64,000 nucleotides of DNA from Phormidium willei BDU 130791 (GTDB lineage: Bacteria; Cyanobacteriota; Cyanobacteriia; Cyanobacteriales; Geitlerinemataceae). The notes below the pieces were generated by a model that was not told the origin of the DNA, did not search any database, and saw nothing but the letters and a program-made list of their open reading frames with translations. Shown one piece after another: positions 8,199-16,496 of this stretch (positions within the stretch are counted from its first letter, which is position 1; each line of letters opens with the position of its first letter). Location: positions 1 through 64,000 of the forward strand of contig LSZA01000007.1 in the NCBI GenBank assembly GCA_001637315.1, written 5' to 3'. A program made the translations under genes and the position numbers.

Positions 8199-9233
8199 AT
8201 GTCACCCTCTAATCTTCCCCATACTTCATTCTGTCGGGATGGCGATCGCCTCACGGTGACTCACCTCAGTCAAACCCGCCCTAACCCATCCCCAGCGGGG
8301 GCTGATGTCCGTGAAGGCTTGCAACAGATTCCTAAAACCCTGCCAGCTCAATACTTCTACGACGATCGCGGTTCCCAACTCTTTGAGCAAATCTGCGATC
8401 TCCCCGAATACTACCCCACTCGCACGGAAGCCAGTATCCTGCAAACCGCCGCCCCGGAAATCGCAAGCCTCACCGGAAACAGCGAACTGGTGGAACTCGG
8501 GAGTGGAAGTTCGACCAAAACTCGGCTTCTCCTCAATGCGTATTGCCAATCCCTCGCCCCCGAACGCTCTGCACTGATTTATCGTGCCATTGATGTCAGT
8601 GGAGGAATGCTGCAACAGAGCGCCCAAACCCTCCTCAACGACTATCCTCGGCTACATGTGCAAGGATTAGTCGGAACCTATGAACAAGCCTTAGATCACC
8701 TTCCCCCCACAGAAGCCGATAGCCGTCTGTTGCTGTTTCTCGGTAGCACCCTCGGTAACCTCCAACCCGACGCTTGTCAGCAATTTTTGCAACGGGTTAG
8801 CCAGGCCCTGCATCCTGGGGAGTATTTTCTCTTAGGGATTGATTTGGCTAAGCCGAAATCGATCCTAGAGGCGGCGTACAACGACGCTCAAGGAGTAACG
8901 GCTGCCTTTAACTTGAATATGTTGGCCCATCTCAATCGACGCTTTGAGGGTAACTTTAAGCTCGATCAGTTTGAACATTGGGCATTTTTCAACGAAAAAA
9001 ACTCCCAAATCGAAATGCACCTGCGCAGTAAGGTTTCTCAATCGGTTACCCTACGCCAGTTAGATCTAACCCTCGAGTTAGCCCAAGGGGAGACGATTCA
9101 AACGGAGATTTCTCGTAAATTTAAGTATCCTGATATTGTCGAGTCTCTGAACCAGGTTAAGTTAGAGACGGTTCATTGCTGGAGTGATCCACAGAACTGG
9201 TTTGCTGTGCTATTAACCCGTCGCCGTCCTTAA
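8199..9233 (+). CDS. egtD: L-histidine N-alpha-methyltransferase (EgtD family)
   Basis: Trimethylates histidine to hercynine with SAM, the first step of ergothioneine synthesis. The 344-residue protein (ATG at 8199; a TTG at 8187 is possible) shows family landmarks: YFYDDRGSQLFEQI (52-65), LPEYYPTRTE (68-77), and the SAM-binding motif VELGSGSSTKT (98-108). Later come LLLFLGSTLGN and LGIDLAKP. C-terminal SRKFKYPDI corresponds to the histidine-binding end of the family. The EgtB oxidase partner is not next to it. Histidine specificity is inferred from the family; related methyltransferases of the same Pfam group exist. Confidence 0.87.
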   Translation: MSPSNLPHTSFCRDGDRLTVTHLSQTRPNPSPAGADVREGLQQIPKTLPAQYFYDDRGSQLFEQICDLPEYYPTRTEASILQTAAPEIASLTGNSELVELGSGSSTKTRLLLNAYCQSLAPERSALIYRAIDVSGGMLQQSAQTLLNDYPRLHVQGLVGTYEQALDHLPPTEADSRLLLFLGSTLGNLQPDACQQFLQRVSQALHPGEYFLLGIDLAKPKSILEAAYNDAQGVTAAFNLNMLAHLNRRFEGNFKLDQFEHWAFFNEKNSQIEMHLRSKVSQSVTLRQLDLTLELAQGETIQTEISRKFKYPDIVESLNQVKLETVHCWSDPQNWFAVLLTRRRP

Positions 9234-9244
9234 CTAGATCAATT

Positions 9245-10072
9245 ATGAACCCTCACAAGACGATCAGGCTGAGTTTACTGGCGATCGCCCTATCTCTTGG
9301 CGGCTGTGACAGTACCCCCGATGCGACGATTTCCTCCGATAGCCGTACCCCGGAATCAGAACCCGAACAAGTCGTCGTTACCCCAGACGTATCCCCCCCA
9401 GACACATCATCCAATCCATCGCCAGAGGTATCACCGACTCCGGCTACCACCGCTGAAGCTTCTACTGACACCTCTCTCCCAACAGACAACTTAGCGGACA
9501 ACTTACTAAGAGTCGCGACGATTGAGGAAACACAAATGGGCGATTTGATGTGCTACGTCACCGTTACCAATTCCCAGGGAAATACTACGACTATTGGTGC
9601 GGAATACTCGTTTTGCGATGATAATGAGCAATTATTGGGTCGTACCGTAGGACTTGGGTATCGCGAAACCAGCGTCGCCGATTGTGAAAGTAATGAACCT
9701 TGTGGAGAAACTCGCCAAGAACTGTTACTGTCTGAGGTCATTAATCTGGGCCAGAATTGGTCTGTTCTCAGCAACGGAACTTGGCAAGTCATCGTCGGAC
9801 AAATAGAGACGTGGGATGGTGTCAATAATACAGGAGATCTGACCTATTATGGCTGTGACGATGAGAACAATTGTCTGGCGTTAGATGGCGGAGTTATCAG
9901 TTGTCGCGATGGTATGTGTAATCAAGGGTGGTCTCAAGGGGACTATAACTATGTTCTCTCAACGCCGATCGTTGAAGATGGCGGCGCTGCTACAAGTTTG
10001 CGGGTTTTGCGGCAAGGGGAAGAAATTCTCAATGTTCCTAATATGGAAATTGTTAACTCGAACTCCTCTTAA
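9245..10072 (+). CDS. Predicted lipoprotein, function unknown
   Basis: A 275-residue protein with a lipoprotein signal: KTIRLSLLAIALSLGGC, with the lipobox cysteine at residue 21. Residues 22-85 are a Ser/Thr/Pro/Glu-rich linker. The globular part (about 88-275) contains eight to ten cysteines, including CDD, CESNEPCGE, CDDENNC and CRDGMCNQG, suggesting disulfide bonds outside the cytoplasm. No enzyme or binding family is recognised. It starts 11 bases after egtD and is read in the same direction, so cotranscription is possible without implying a shared function. Confidence 0.75.
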   Translation: MNPHKTIRLSLLAIALSLGGCDSTPDATISSDSRTPESEPEQVVVTPDVSPPDTSSNPSPEVSPTPATTAEASTDTSLPTDNLADNLLRVATIEETQMGDLMCYVTVTNSQGNTTTIGAEYSFCDDNEQLLGRTVGLGYRETSVADCESNEPCGETRQELLLSEVINLGQNWSVLSNGTWQVIVGQIETWDGVNNTGDLTYYGCDDENNCLALDGGVISCRDGMCNQGWSQGDYNYVLSTPIVEDGGAATSLRVLRQGEEILNVPNMEIVNSNSS

Positions 10073-10176
10073 ATTAGGGTGGGTAGGGGCAAAACTGGAT
10101 CGGTTTAAAGGTCATGAGAGTACGATTGGTTGAGGGAGAATTAGAGGGATATGGGTTGGGGACATTAACGGTCACG

Positions 10177-10881
10177 CTAGAGGGTTTCAGGATCTACGCC
10201 AAGTTCCCGTAAGCGTTGGGCGAGGCGATCGGCTTTGGCCTGGGCCGCATCCCGTTCAGCTTGGGCCGCATCCCGTTCAGCTTGGGCTGCATCCCGTTCA
10301 GATTTAATTTCCTGTAACGTCTGAAAACGAGATCCATCGGGGCGATAGAGGGTTAATCCCTCCTCGGTCCACTCGAAGCGAATCCCCAAGCGAGGACTCA
10401 CCCAGTCCGACATCTGTTCAATGACGTTTAGACCCCGTTCCTCTCGTTGTAACCCACTCAAGTCATTGTGATCCGGGTCGTAGATATAGTACTCTTCGAC
10501 CCCAAATTCGTCGTAAAACTGCTGTTTCTGGGCCATCTCTTTGAGGGTGTTTCCGGGAGAGAGAATTTCAAAGACAACTTGCGGCGGGATATTGTTTTCT
10601 TCCCATTGTTTATAGGACCCGCGATCGCCCTTGGGTCGGCCGAACACCACCATTGCATCAGGGGCGCGACGGATACGATTATTTCCCTCGATGGGATACC
10701 AGAGTAAGTCCCCGGCCACAAACACCTCGGGGTTATCCGCAAAAATGAGGTCTAAGTTTTCTTTAATGATGACAATCCAACGAAACTGAAGGGTATTGTC
10801 GGCCATGGGCTGTCCGTCGCTGTCGGGGTAATGGATGGTTTGTTGGTTTGGGGTTGTCGGTTGCTGGGTTTGGGAAATCAT
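10177..10881 (-). CDS. Uma2 family (PD-(D/E)XK fold) protein, copy A
   Basis: A 234-residue member of the Uma2/DUF820 group, a restriction-endonuclease-like fold greatly expanded in cyanobacteria; biological role unknown. Family residues: Pro74-Asp75 in RRAPDAMVVF, Glu105 in VVFEILSPGN, Lys119 before FYDEFGVEEYYIYDP. The start at 10881 (MISQTQQPTT) is chosen because the downstream-lying paralogue uses the same one. The C-terminus carries three 7-residue repeats (ERDAAQA) forming a charged helix, then RLAQRLRELGVDPETL. About 93% identical over the core to the adjacent copy at 10929-11675. Confidence 0.87.
   Translation of the reverse strand: MISQTQQPTTPNQQTIHYPDSDGQPMADNTLQFRWIVIIKENLDLIFADNPEVFVAGDLLWYPIEGNNRIRRAPDAMVVFGRPKGDRGSYKQWEENNIPPQVVFEILSPGNTLKEMAQKQQFYDEFGVEEYYIYDPDHNDLSGLQREERGLNVIEQMSDWVSPRLGIRFEWTEEGLTLYRPDGSRFQTLQEIKSERDAAQAERDAAQAERDAAQAKADRLAQRLRELGVDPETL
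10241..10303 (-). repeat. 21-bp tandem repeat inside Uma2 copy A, three units
   Basis: Three consecutive 21-bp units (on the plus strand beginning TGGGCCGCATCCCGTTCAG) encode the ERDAAQA heptads of the C-terminal helix. The first two units are identical and the third differs at a few bases. The paralogue has five units at 10992-11096. Confidence 0.9.
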
Positions 10882-10928
10882 GGCGTTTTCTCTATTCATT
10901 CTCCATTAAGCGGACATTGACGGTCACG

Positions 10929-11675
10929 CTAGAGGTTTTCAGGATCAACTCCGAGTTCCCGTAAGCGTTGGGCCAGGCGTTTAGCCTCAGCCTGGGCCGC
11001 ATCCCGTTCAGTCTGGGCTGCATCTCGTTCAGTCTGGGCTGCATCTCGTTCCGCCTGGGCCGCATCCCGTTCAGCTTGGGCTGCATCTCGTTCGGCTTTG
11101 ATTTCCTGTAAGGTCTGAAAACGAGATCCATCGGGGCGATAGAGGGTTAATCCCTCCTCAGTCCACTCGAAGCGAATCCCCAAGCGAGGACTCACCCAGT
11201 CGGACATCTGTTCAATGACCTTAAGACTTTCTTCTCCTCGTTGCAGGCCACTCAAATCATTGTGGTCGGGATCATAGATGTAATACTCTTCGACCCCAAA
11301 CTGATCATAAAAATCCCGTTTCTGACCCATCTCTTTGAGGGTGTTTCCGGGAGAGAGAATTTCAAAGACCACTTGCGGTGGAATATTGTTTTCTTCCCAT
11401 TGTTTATAAGACCCGCGATCGCCCTTGGGTCGCCCAAACACCACCATAGTATCAGGGGCGCGACGGATGCGATTATTGCCCTCGACGGGATACCAGAGTA
11501 AATCTCCTGCGACAAAGACCTCGGGGTTATCGGTAAAAATGAGGTCTAAGTTTTCCTTAATGATGACAATCCAGCGAAACTGAAGCGTATTGTCGGCCAT
11601 GGGCTGTCCGTCGCTGTCGGGGTAATGGATGGGATGTTGGTTTGGGGTCGTCGGTTGCTGGGTTTGGGAAATCAT
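10929..11675 (-). CDS. Uma2 family (PD-(D/E)XK fold) protein, copy B
   Basis: A 248-residue paralogue of copy A, in the same orientation, with the same start MISQTQQPTT and the same putative catalytic set: Asp75, Glu105 and Lys119 (QKRDFYDQFGVEEYY). Over the first 200 residues about 14 positions differ, so the duplication is recent. The C-terminal heptad tract is longer, with five units (ERDAAQA or ERDAAQT), accounting for the extra 14 residues. The end RLAQRLRELGVDPENL is again shared. Function unknown, as for the family. The short intergenic stretches before both copies are also similar (GGCGTTTTCTC just upstream of each start). Confidence 0.87.
   Translation of the reverse strand: MISQTQQPTTPNQHPIHYPDSDGQPMADNTLQFRWIVIIKENLDLIFTDNPEVFVAGDLLWYPVEGNNRIRRAPDTMVVFGRPKGDRGSYKQWEENNIPPQVVFEILSPGNTLKEMGQKRDFYDQFGVEEYYIYDPDHNDLSGLQRGEESLKVIEQMSDWVSPRLGIRFEWTEEGLTLYRPDGSRFQTLQEIKAERDAAQAERDAAQAERDAAQTERDAAQTERDAAQAEAKRLAQRLRELGVDPENL
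10992..11096 (-). repeat. 21-bp tandem repeat inside Uma2 copy B, five units
   Basis: Five 21-bp units on the plus strand, each a variant of CTGGGCTGCATCTCGTTCAG. They encode ERDAAQ(A/T) heptads in the C-terminal helix. The difference of two units from copy A is a clean multiple of the repeat, as expected for slippage or unequal crossing-over, and keeps the reading frame. Confidence 0.9.
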
Positions 11676-11857
11676 GGCGTTTTCTCCGACTTCAAGGAAC
11701 GGCGATTGACTTCAAAAAATATGATTGAAGGTGACTCGATAAGCTGGATAATTTAGTTTTGTTCCTGTTTATTTTTGGAGATACTAATATTGTGTCTATA
11801 TCTAGTATAACCCAAAAATATTAAATTGGTGAGATTTTAATGAAGAATTTTAGTCAA

Positions 11858-12766
11858 TCATAATCGCCGCGATCGCCCCTTGTCAATGCCTTCTAATTCT
11901 CGCACATTTCGCCGTACAAATTGCATCAAACGATGGAAGTCTGACCGTTTCCAGAGTGGTTTTAATTCCAGGTCATCCATCGCTAGGGGAACATAAATTT
12001 CTGGGGCCAACTCTACGGCTTTCTCCAAAGACAGCATCGCCCCATCTAAATCCCCAGCTAAGACCGCACAACAGGCTTGATTGTACCAACTATAGGTATC
12101 CTCCGGTTCTAGGTCTAAACAGGCATCATATTGGGCGATCGCTGAGCGATAATCTCCCTGAATACGGTACAGTTCTGCCAACTTATAGCGAGTATCAAAA
12201 TCATCGGGTTCACTCTTCAAGGCTTCTCGATAGGCAATTCTGGCTTCTTCAAATTGCTCTAAATGCCGTAAACAATCCCCTTTACGGAACCAACTCCAAA
12301 AATCACTGGGTCGATTATCCAACGCTTCTTCATAACAGGACAAGGCGGCGCGATATTCTTGTAAGTACCGCAACGCATCCCCACGACGAAACCAAGCCCA
12401 GTAATCATGGGGGCGCAAGCGTAAGGCTTTATCAAAACTGGCGATCGCCCGCTCAAATTCACCCATCTCTTCCGATAAAATAATTCCACGATTGTACCAC
12501 GCCCAATAGTCCTTAGGTCGCTCATCAAGGGCTTGATCAAAACTGGCGATCGCCCGCTCAAATTCACCCAATTCAACTAACGTATTGGCGCGATGATAGA
12601 GCGCCCAGTAATCATGAGGGCGAGCCAGAACTGCTCGGTCAAAACAGGCGATCGCAGCCGTATAATGTCCTCGATTAAAAAATCGCTTTCCCTCCTTATA
12701 GCAAAGCCAATAATTTTCCCAGCGGGCTTCTAAATATGGTGTTAATCGGCTGTCATCTAAGGTCAT
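11858..12766 (-). CDS. Tetratricopeptide repeat (TPR) protein
   Basis: A 302-residue protein made almost entirely of TPR units of 34-35 residues, from about residue 20 to 270. The repeats are unusually alike: the motif DYWAWxxRG recurs (HDYWALYHRAN, KDYWAWYNRG, HDYWAWFRRG, SDFWSWFRKGD), as does FERAIASFD. Such repeats form a protein-binding superhelix; no catalytic domain and no signal peptide are visible, so it is probably a cytoplasmic scaffold. Its partner cannot be inferred from context: Uma2 genes flank it on both sides, in the same orientation. The C-terminus ends in a basic GRSRRL. Confidence 0.9.
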   Translation of the reverse strand: MTLDDSRLTPYLEARWENYWLCYKEGKRFFNRGHYTAAIACFDRAVLARPHDYWALYHRANTLVELGEFERAIASFDQALDERPKDYWAWYNRGIILSEEMGEFERAIASFDKALRLRPHDYWAWFRRGDALRYLQEYRAALSCYEEALDNRPSDFWSWFRKGDCLRHLEQFEEARIAYREALKSEPDDFDTRYKLAELYRIQGDYRSAIAQYDACLDLEPEDTYSWYNQACCAVLAGDLDGAMLSLEKAVELAPEIYVPLAMDDLELKPLWKRSDFHRLMQFVRRNVRELEGIDKGRSRRL

Positions 12767-12830
12767 TGTTATCGTGATTCACACAACGTAATTCATACCA
12801 ATGATTTTTTTCTAAAAAATCACTAGGGAT

Positions 12831-13403
12831 TTAGCCTAAAAAAACCTGGGCTGCTGTTAAGTTTAGGTCAGGAAGATTCAAGGATTCAATAGGAGTCTCC
12901 CCAGAAAATGTCCCCATCTCTTCATAAGTCCCTTCTCGTAACACCAAAATTAAAACTGTTTCAGCGTCCGGGTCGATCAGCCAATATTCTGGAATGCCAC
13001 AACTTTGATATTGAAAGCGTTTGGCGACATAATCTCGCTGTCGTTGCACCTCTCCGGGACTCACCACCTCAACCACCAATAGCGGCGGATTCATCGACAA
13101 ACGAACCGTATTGCGTCGGGCCAGTTGTTCGATATGTTCTTCTCGCAGAATCGTCAAATCAGGATAGCGATTTCTCGGTTCTCCCTGAACTTCAATCTCT
13201 AACCCTTGGCCACGGACTCGATCAATTCCAACTAAACCGGCAAAGTGGAGGAGGAGACGGTTGGCAATTTGAACATTTACACCAGATTCGGGGGGCATCT
13301 TAACTAATTGACCGTTATACAACTCATAGAAGCCTTCTAGGGACTCACTATAAACGAGATAGTCTTCAAAACTCTCAAATAATCGGGGTTGAACCTGTAC
13401 CAT
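12831..13403 (-). CDS. Uma2 family (PD-(D/E)XK fold) protein
   Basis: A 190-residue Uma2 protein when started at 13403 (MVQVQPRLFESFEDYLVY); the frame is open for another 69 codons upstream, but that part looks non-conserved and overlaps the aspA start region. Family residues: Pro81-Asp82 in RYPDLTILRE, Glu112 in VVEVVSPG, Lys128 (VAKRFQYQSCG), then IPEYWLIDP. It is only distantly related to copies A and B and lacks the heptad tail. The C-terminus LNLPDLNLTAAQVF is a common Uma2 ending. Function unknown. Confidence 0.85.
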   Translation of the reverse strand: MVQVQPRLFESFEDYLVYSESLEGFYELYNGQLVKMPPESGVNVQIANRLLLHFAGLVGIDRVRGQGLEIEVQGEPRNRYPDLTILREEHIEQLARRNTVRLSMNPPLLVVEVVSPGEVQRQRDYVAKRFQYQSCGIPEYWLIDPDAETVLILVLREGTYEEMGTFSGETPIESLNLPDLNLTAAQVFLG

Positions 13404-13509
13404 TGATTTAACTCCAGAAACCGTGAACATCCAGTTGGCTAGCCCTATACGTCCATTATCGCCGTTGCGATCGCCCAGCAACATGGCAAAATAATCCCAA
13501 GCCTCTAAA

Positions 13510-13553
13510 AACGCAAGTCCAACGCAAGCCCAACGCAAGTCCAACGCAAGCCA
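13510..13553. repeat. 11-bp tandem repeat abutting the aspA start
   Basis: Four direct 11-bp units, AACGCAAG followed by TCC, CCC, TCC and CCA, end one base before the ATG of aspA (13555). Units 1 and 3 are identical. They fill the position where a ribosome binding site would lie, and no AGGAG-like sequence is present. Confidence 0.93.
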
Positions 13554-13554
13554 G

Positions 13555-14967
13555 ATGACAGAGTATCGCATCGAAACCGACTCCATGGGCGATCGCCAGA
13601 TCCCCGCCAACGCCTACTATGGGATTCAGACCCTCAGGGCGATCGAAAACTTCCCCATCAGCGGACATCGGCCTCTCCCGGCCTACATCGAGGCCTGTGT
13701 TCTCATCAAAAAAGCCACCGCCACCGCCAACCGGGAACTCGACTGCATCCCCGCCGAGATCTCCGAAGCCATCATCACCGCCGCCGATGAAGTTCTGGCT
13801 GGACAATTGCGGGATCAGTTTGTCGTCGATATTTACCAAGCCGGGGCCGGAACCTCCCACCACATGAACGTTAACGAAGTTCTCGCCAATCGGGCCTTAG
13901 AACTTCTCGGAGAGGAAAAGGGCAGCTATCACAAAGTTAGCCCCAACGACCATGTTAACTATGGTCAGTCTACCAACGATGTTATCCCCACCGCCATCCG
14001 TATCGCTGCACTCCTAGCCCTGCATCGTCAATTCTTCCCCGCCTTGGAGGCCAGCGTCGCGACCCTCAACCGCAAAGCCGAGGAATTTCAGGATGTGGTG
14101 AAATCCGGGCGAACCCATATGCAAGATGCGGTTCCGGTACGCCTCGGGGAAGATTTCCGGGCCTGGGCCGTGATTCTTAACGACCATTTACGGCGCATCC
14201 GTTACGCCAGCGAAGACTTACATAGCTTAGGATTGGGAGGAAGCGCCTCGGGAACCGGACTTAATACTCATCCTCGCTATCGCTTCCGTTGCGCCGAACT
14301 CCTCGGCGAGTATATCGGACAACCCTTAGAAAGCGCCCCCCATCTCATGGCGGCCATGCAGAGTTTATCTCCTTTCGTGGCTGTATCCGGGAGTTTGCGT
14401 AATCTGGCCCAGGATTTAGTGAAAATCTCCCATGACTTGCGCCTGATGGATTCTGGCCCCAAAACCGGCTTGAAAGAGATTCAACTTCCCCCAGTTCAGC
14501 CGGGTTCCTCGATTATGCCAGGGAAGTATAACCCCGTGATGGCGGAAATGACCTCCATGGTGTGTTTTCAGGTGATGGGATTGGACCAGGCGATCGCCCT
14601 GTGCGCCCAAGCGGGACAATTAGAGTTAAATGTCATGATGCCCCTGGTGGCCTATGACTTGATTCATAGTATCGAGATTCTGGGGAACACCCTCGATGCC
14701 CTAAATCGTCGTTGTCTGGCGGGCATCAACGCTAATCGCGATCGCTGTCTGGGCTATGCTGAAGGGAGTCTCGCCCTGGTCACCGCCCTCAACCCCCACA
14801 TTGGCTATCTCAACGCCGCTGCGATCGCCAAAGAGTCCCTCGATACCGGCAAATCCCTGCGGGAACTGGTGTTAGAAAAGGAATTAATGCCCGAAGCCAA
14901 GTTAGCGGAGGTGTTGGACTTAGAGAAAATGAGTCAACTTCCTCCGAGTCTTGACGAACTCCCCTAA
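13555..14967 (+). CDS. aspA: Aspartate ammonia-lyase
   Basis: Converts L-aspartate to fumarate and ammonia, linking amino-acid nitrogen to the TCA cycle. The 470-residue protein has the fumarase/aspartase signature GSSIMPGKYNP at about 316-326, including the mobile-loop serine. The N-terminus (RIETDSMGDRQIPANAYYGIQTLRAIENFPISG region) and AGTSHHMNVNEV match aspartases more closely than class II fumarases. QSTNDVIPTA and SGRTHMQDAVPV are substrate-site blocks. The enzyme is a homotetramer in this family. Initiation is unusual: the leader is the 11-bp tandem repeat at 13510-13553. The next small gene starts 23 bases downstream. Confidence 0.95.
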   Translation: MTEYRIETDSMGDRQIPANAYYGIQTLRAIENFPISGHRPLPAYIEACVLIKKATATANRELDCIPAEISEAIITAADEVLAGQLRDQFVVDIYQAGAGTSHHMNVNEVLANRALELLGEEKGSYHKVSPNDHVNYGQSTNDVIPTAIRIAALLALHRQFFPALEASVATLNRKAEEFQDVVKSGRTHMQDAVPVRLGEDFRAWAVILNDHLRRIRYASEDLHSLGLGGSASGTGLNTHPRYRFRCAELLGEYIGQPLESAPHLMAAMQSLSPFVAVSGSLRNLAQDLVKISHDLRLMDSGPKTGLKEIQLPPVQPGSSIMPGKYNPVMAEMTSMVCFQVMGLDQAIALCAQAGQLELNVMMPLVAYDLIHSIEILGNTLDALNRRCLAGINANRDRCLGYAEGSLALVTALNPHIGYLNAAAIAKESLDTGKSLRELVLEKELMPEAKLAEVLDLEKMSQLPPSLDELP

Positions 14968-14990
14968 CCTTGTTGTTCAGGAGACTATCC

Positions 14991-15272
14991 ATGCAAAGTC
15001 AATATAGCGAAACTCAAATCACCTTCCATTACGAAAACGGCGGCGAGGAATCCTTTAGCGTTCCCCTAACCGCGCAACAAGTCTATCAACAACTACAACT
15101 GGCGATCGACTCACCGCTGTTAACCTTCCATCTTTATGATCGTAGCGTCACCATCCGCTTTGATCGCGTCCTGAAAGTCGAAGTCTTCCCGGCCTTCCCC
15201 GAAGTTCAGGGCGATGGCGTGTTTTCCGAGGCCCAGGTGGTGACGGCCATGCGTCGCGCCACCCGTCGGTGA
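14991..15272 (+). CDS. Small conserved hypothetical protein
   Basis: About 93 residues from the ATG at 14991 (MQSQYSETQITFHYENGG); an alternative start at 14970 would add seven residues. The N-terminal part reads like a small beta-rich domain (ITFHYENGGEESFSVPL, then TFHLYDRSVTIRFDRVLKVEVFP). A GGAG at 14979-14982 supports the 14991 start. No family is recognised with certainty. It lies between aspA and the glycosyltransferase (7 bases before the latter), so the three are probably one transcript. Confidence 0.7.
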   Translation: MQSQYSETQITFHYENGGEESFSVPLTAQQVYQQLQLAIDSPLLTFHLYDRSVTIRFDRVLKVEVFPAFPEVQGDGVFSEAQVVTAMRRATRR

Positions 15273-15279
15273 ACCCCCT

Positions 15280-16464
15280 ATGCGCTTAATTGTCGAAGGT
15301 TGGCGGTTTATTTCCCAATCCTACGCCGTCGTTAACCAGTTCCAACTCCTGGAACTCCTCAATCGCCCGGATGTGCAACTGTACCATCGGGAAATGCCCT
15401 ATTTGCAGGATTGGCAAGCCGCCACGGGACTGCTATCTGCGGCAGAGGAAGCCCGTTTACGGACGATTCCCGAACCGCCAGACTCCTTGCAAAGTGAAGC
15501 CGTCTTGCGGATGCACATGCCCTTCGACTTTTCCCCCTCAAACCATTCCCGCCATTTAGTGGTGTTTGGTTTGACGGAATATGGCAAAGTCCATAATGCC
15601 ATGATCCAATGTATGGGGGGGTCCGATTTTGGCCGGGTTCATCGCCAGAGTGAAGCCACCCTTCTCACCTCCTCCAATTGGTCCCGCCAGGGATTTATTC
15701 AGAGTGGCGCCGATGCTAACCGCATTCGGGTGGTTCCCCTGGGGGTGAATCCTCAGGTTTGTCATCCCCTCCCTGGGGAGGAACGCCAGGCCTTGCGTCG
15801 TCGTTTGGGGATTCAAGACTCGTTTATCTTCCTCAATGTCAGTTCCCAGCATCCCCGCAAAGGGATTCGCCCATTGCTGAAAGCCTTTGCCCAAGTGGTT
15901 CAGCGTCACCCTCAGGCGCGGTTGGTTTTGAAGGGAACGACGGGGTTATATGGGTCGCAAAAGTATGTTCAAGCGGCGTTAGAGGAGGTGTTAACGCCCC
16001 AGGAACGCGATCGCGTTTTAGCCAATTTAGCCTACATCGGACAAGACTTATCTTTTGCTGAAGTGGTCCAACTCTATCAAGCGGCAGATGCCTATATTTC
16101 GCCCTATTTAGCCGAGGGATTTAATTTACCGGTTTTAGAGGCGATCGCCTGTGGAACTCCCGTCATTTGTACCGCTGGCGGTCCCACCGATGATTTTACG
16201 CAATCCTCCTTTGCGATTAGAGTGACCGCTGAGCAAATTTGGCAAGAAATTTGTGGTGAACAACGACTTCTCTTTAACCCCGACATTGAGGCTTTAGTTG
16301 CCGCTATGGAACGAGTTATCAATGACCGAGAGTTCCGAGAAAACGCCAATCATTTGGGGTCTCAATTTGTTCACCAAAACTATACTTGGAGTAAAACCGT
16401 TGACCATTTAGTCAATGTGCTTTGGTCATCGATGGATCACTTTGCGGATGTTGTTCCTGTATAA
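15280..16464 (+). CDS. Glycosyltransferase family 4 (GT-B fold)
   Basis: A 394-residue GT4-type enzyme that transfers a sugar from a nucleotide donor. The C-terminal Rossmann half shows FLNVSSQHPRKGI (about 188-200), then LVLKG, and the donor-site motif AEGFNLPVLEAIACGTPVI around 283-301, in which the first Glu and the EAIACGTP segment are the GT4 signature. The N-terminal acceptor half begins LIVEGWRFISQSYAVVNQ and has no membrane segment. Acceptor and linkage are unknown. It follows the small gene by 7 bases and the next Uma2 gene begins 32 bases later. Confidence 0.9.
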   Translation: MRLIVEGWRFISQSYAVVNQFQLLELLNRPDVQLYHREMPYLQDWQAATGLLSAAEEARLRTIPEPPDSLQSEAVLRMHMPFDFSPSNHSRHLVVFGLTEYGKVHNAMIQCMGGSDFGRVHRQSEATLLTSSNWSRQGFIQSGADANRIRVVPLGVNPQVCHPLPGEERQALRRRLGIQDSFIFLNVSSQHPRKGIRPLLKAFAQVVQRHPQARLVLKGTTGLYGSQKYVQAALEEVLTPQERDRVLANLAYIGQDLSFAEVVQLYQAADAYISPYLAEGFNLPVLEAIACGTPVICTAGGPTDDFTQSSFAIRVTAEQIWQEICGEQRLLFNPDIEALVAAMERVINDREFRENANHLGSQFVHQNYTWSKTVDHLVNVLWSSMDHFADVVPV

Positions 16465-16496
16465 ATTCTAACAAAGCTAACTTTCAAGGAGTTACC

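Noticed and set aside
13410-13610. Upstream extension of the Uma2 gene at 12831-13610
   Set aside because: It overlaps the aspA start and the tandem repeat, and Uma2 similarity begins only at the ATG at 13403.
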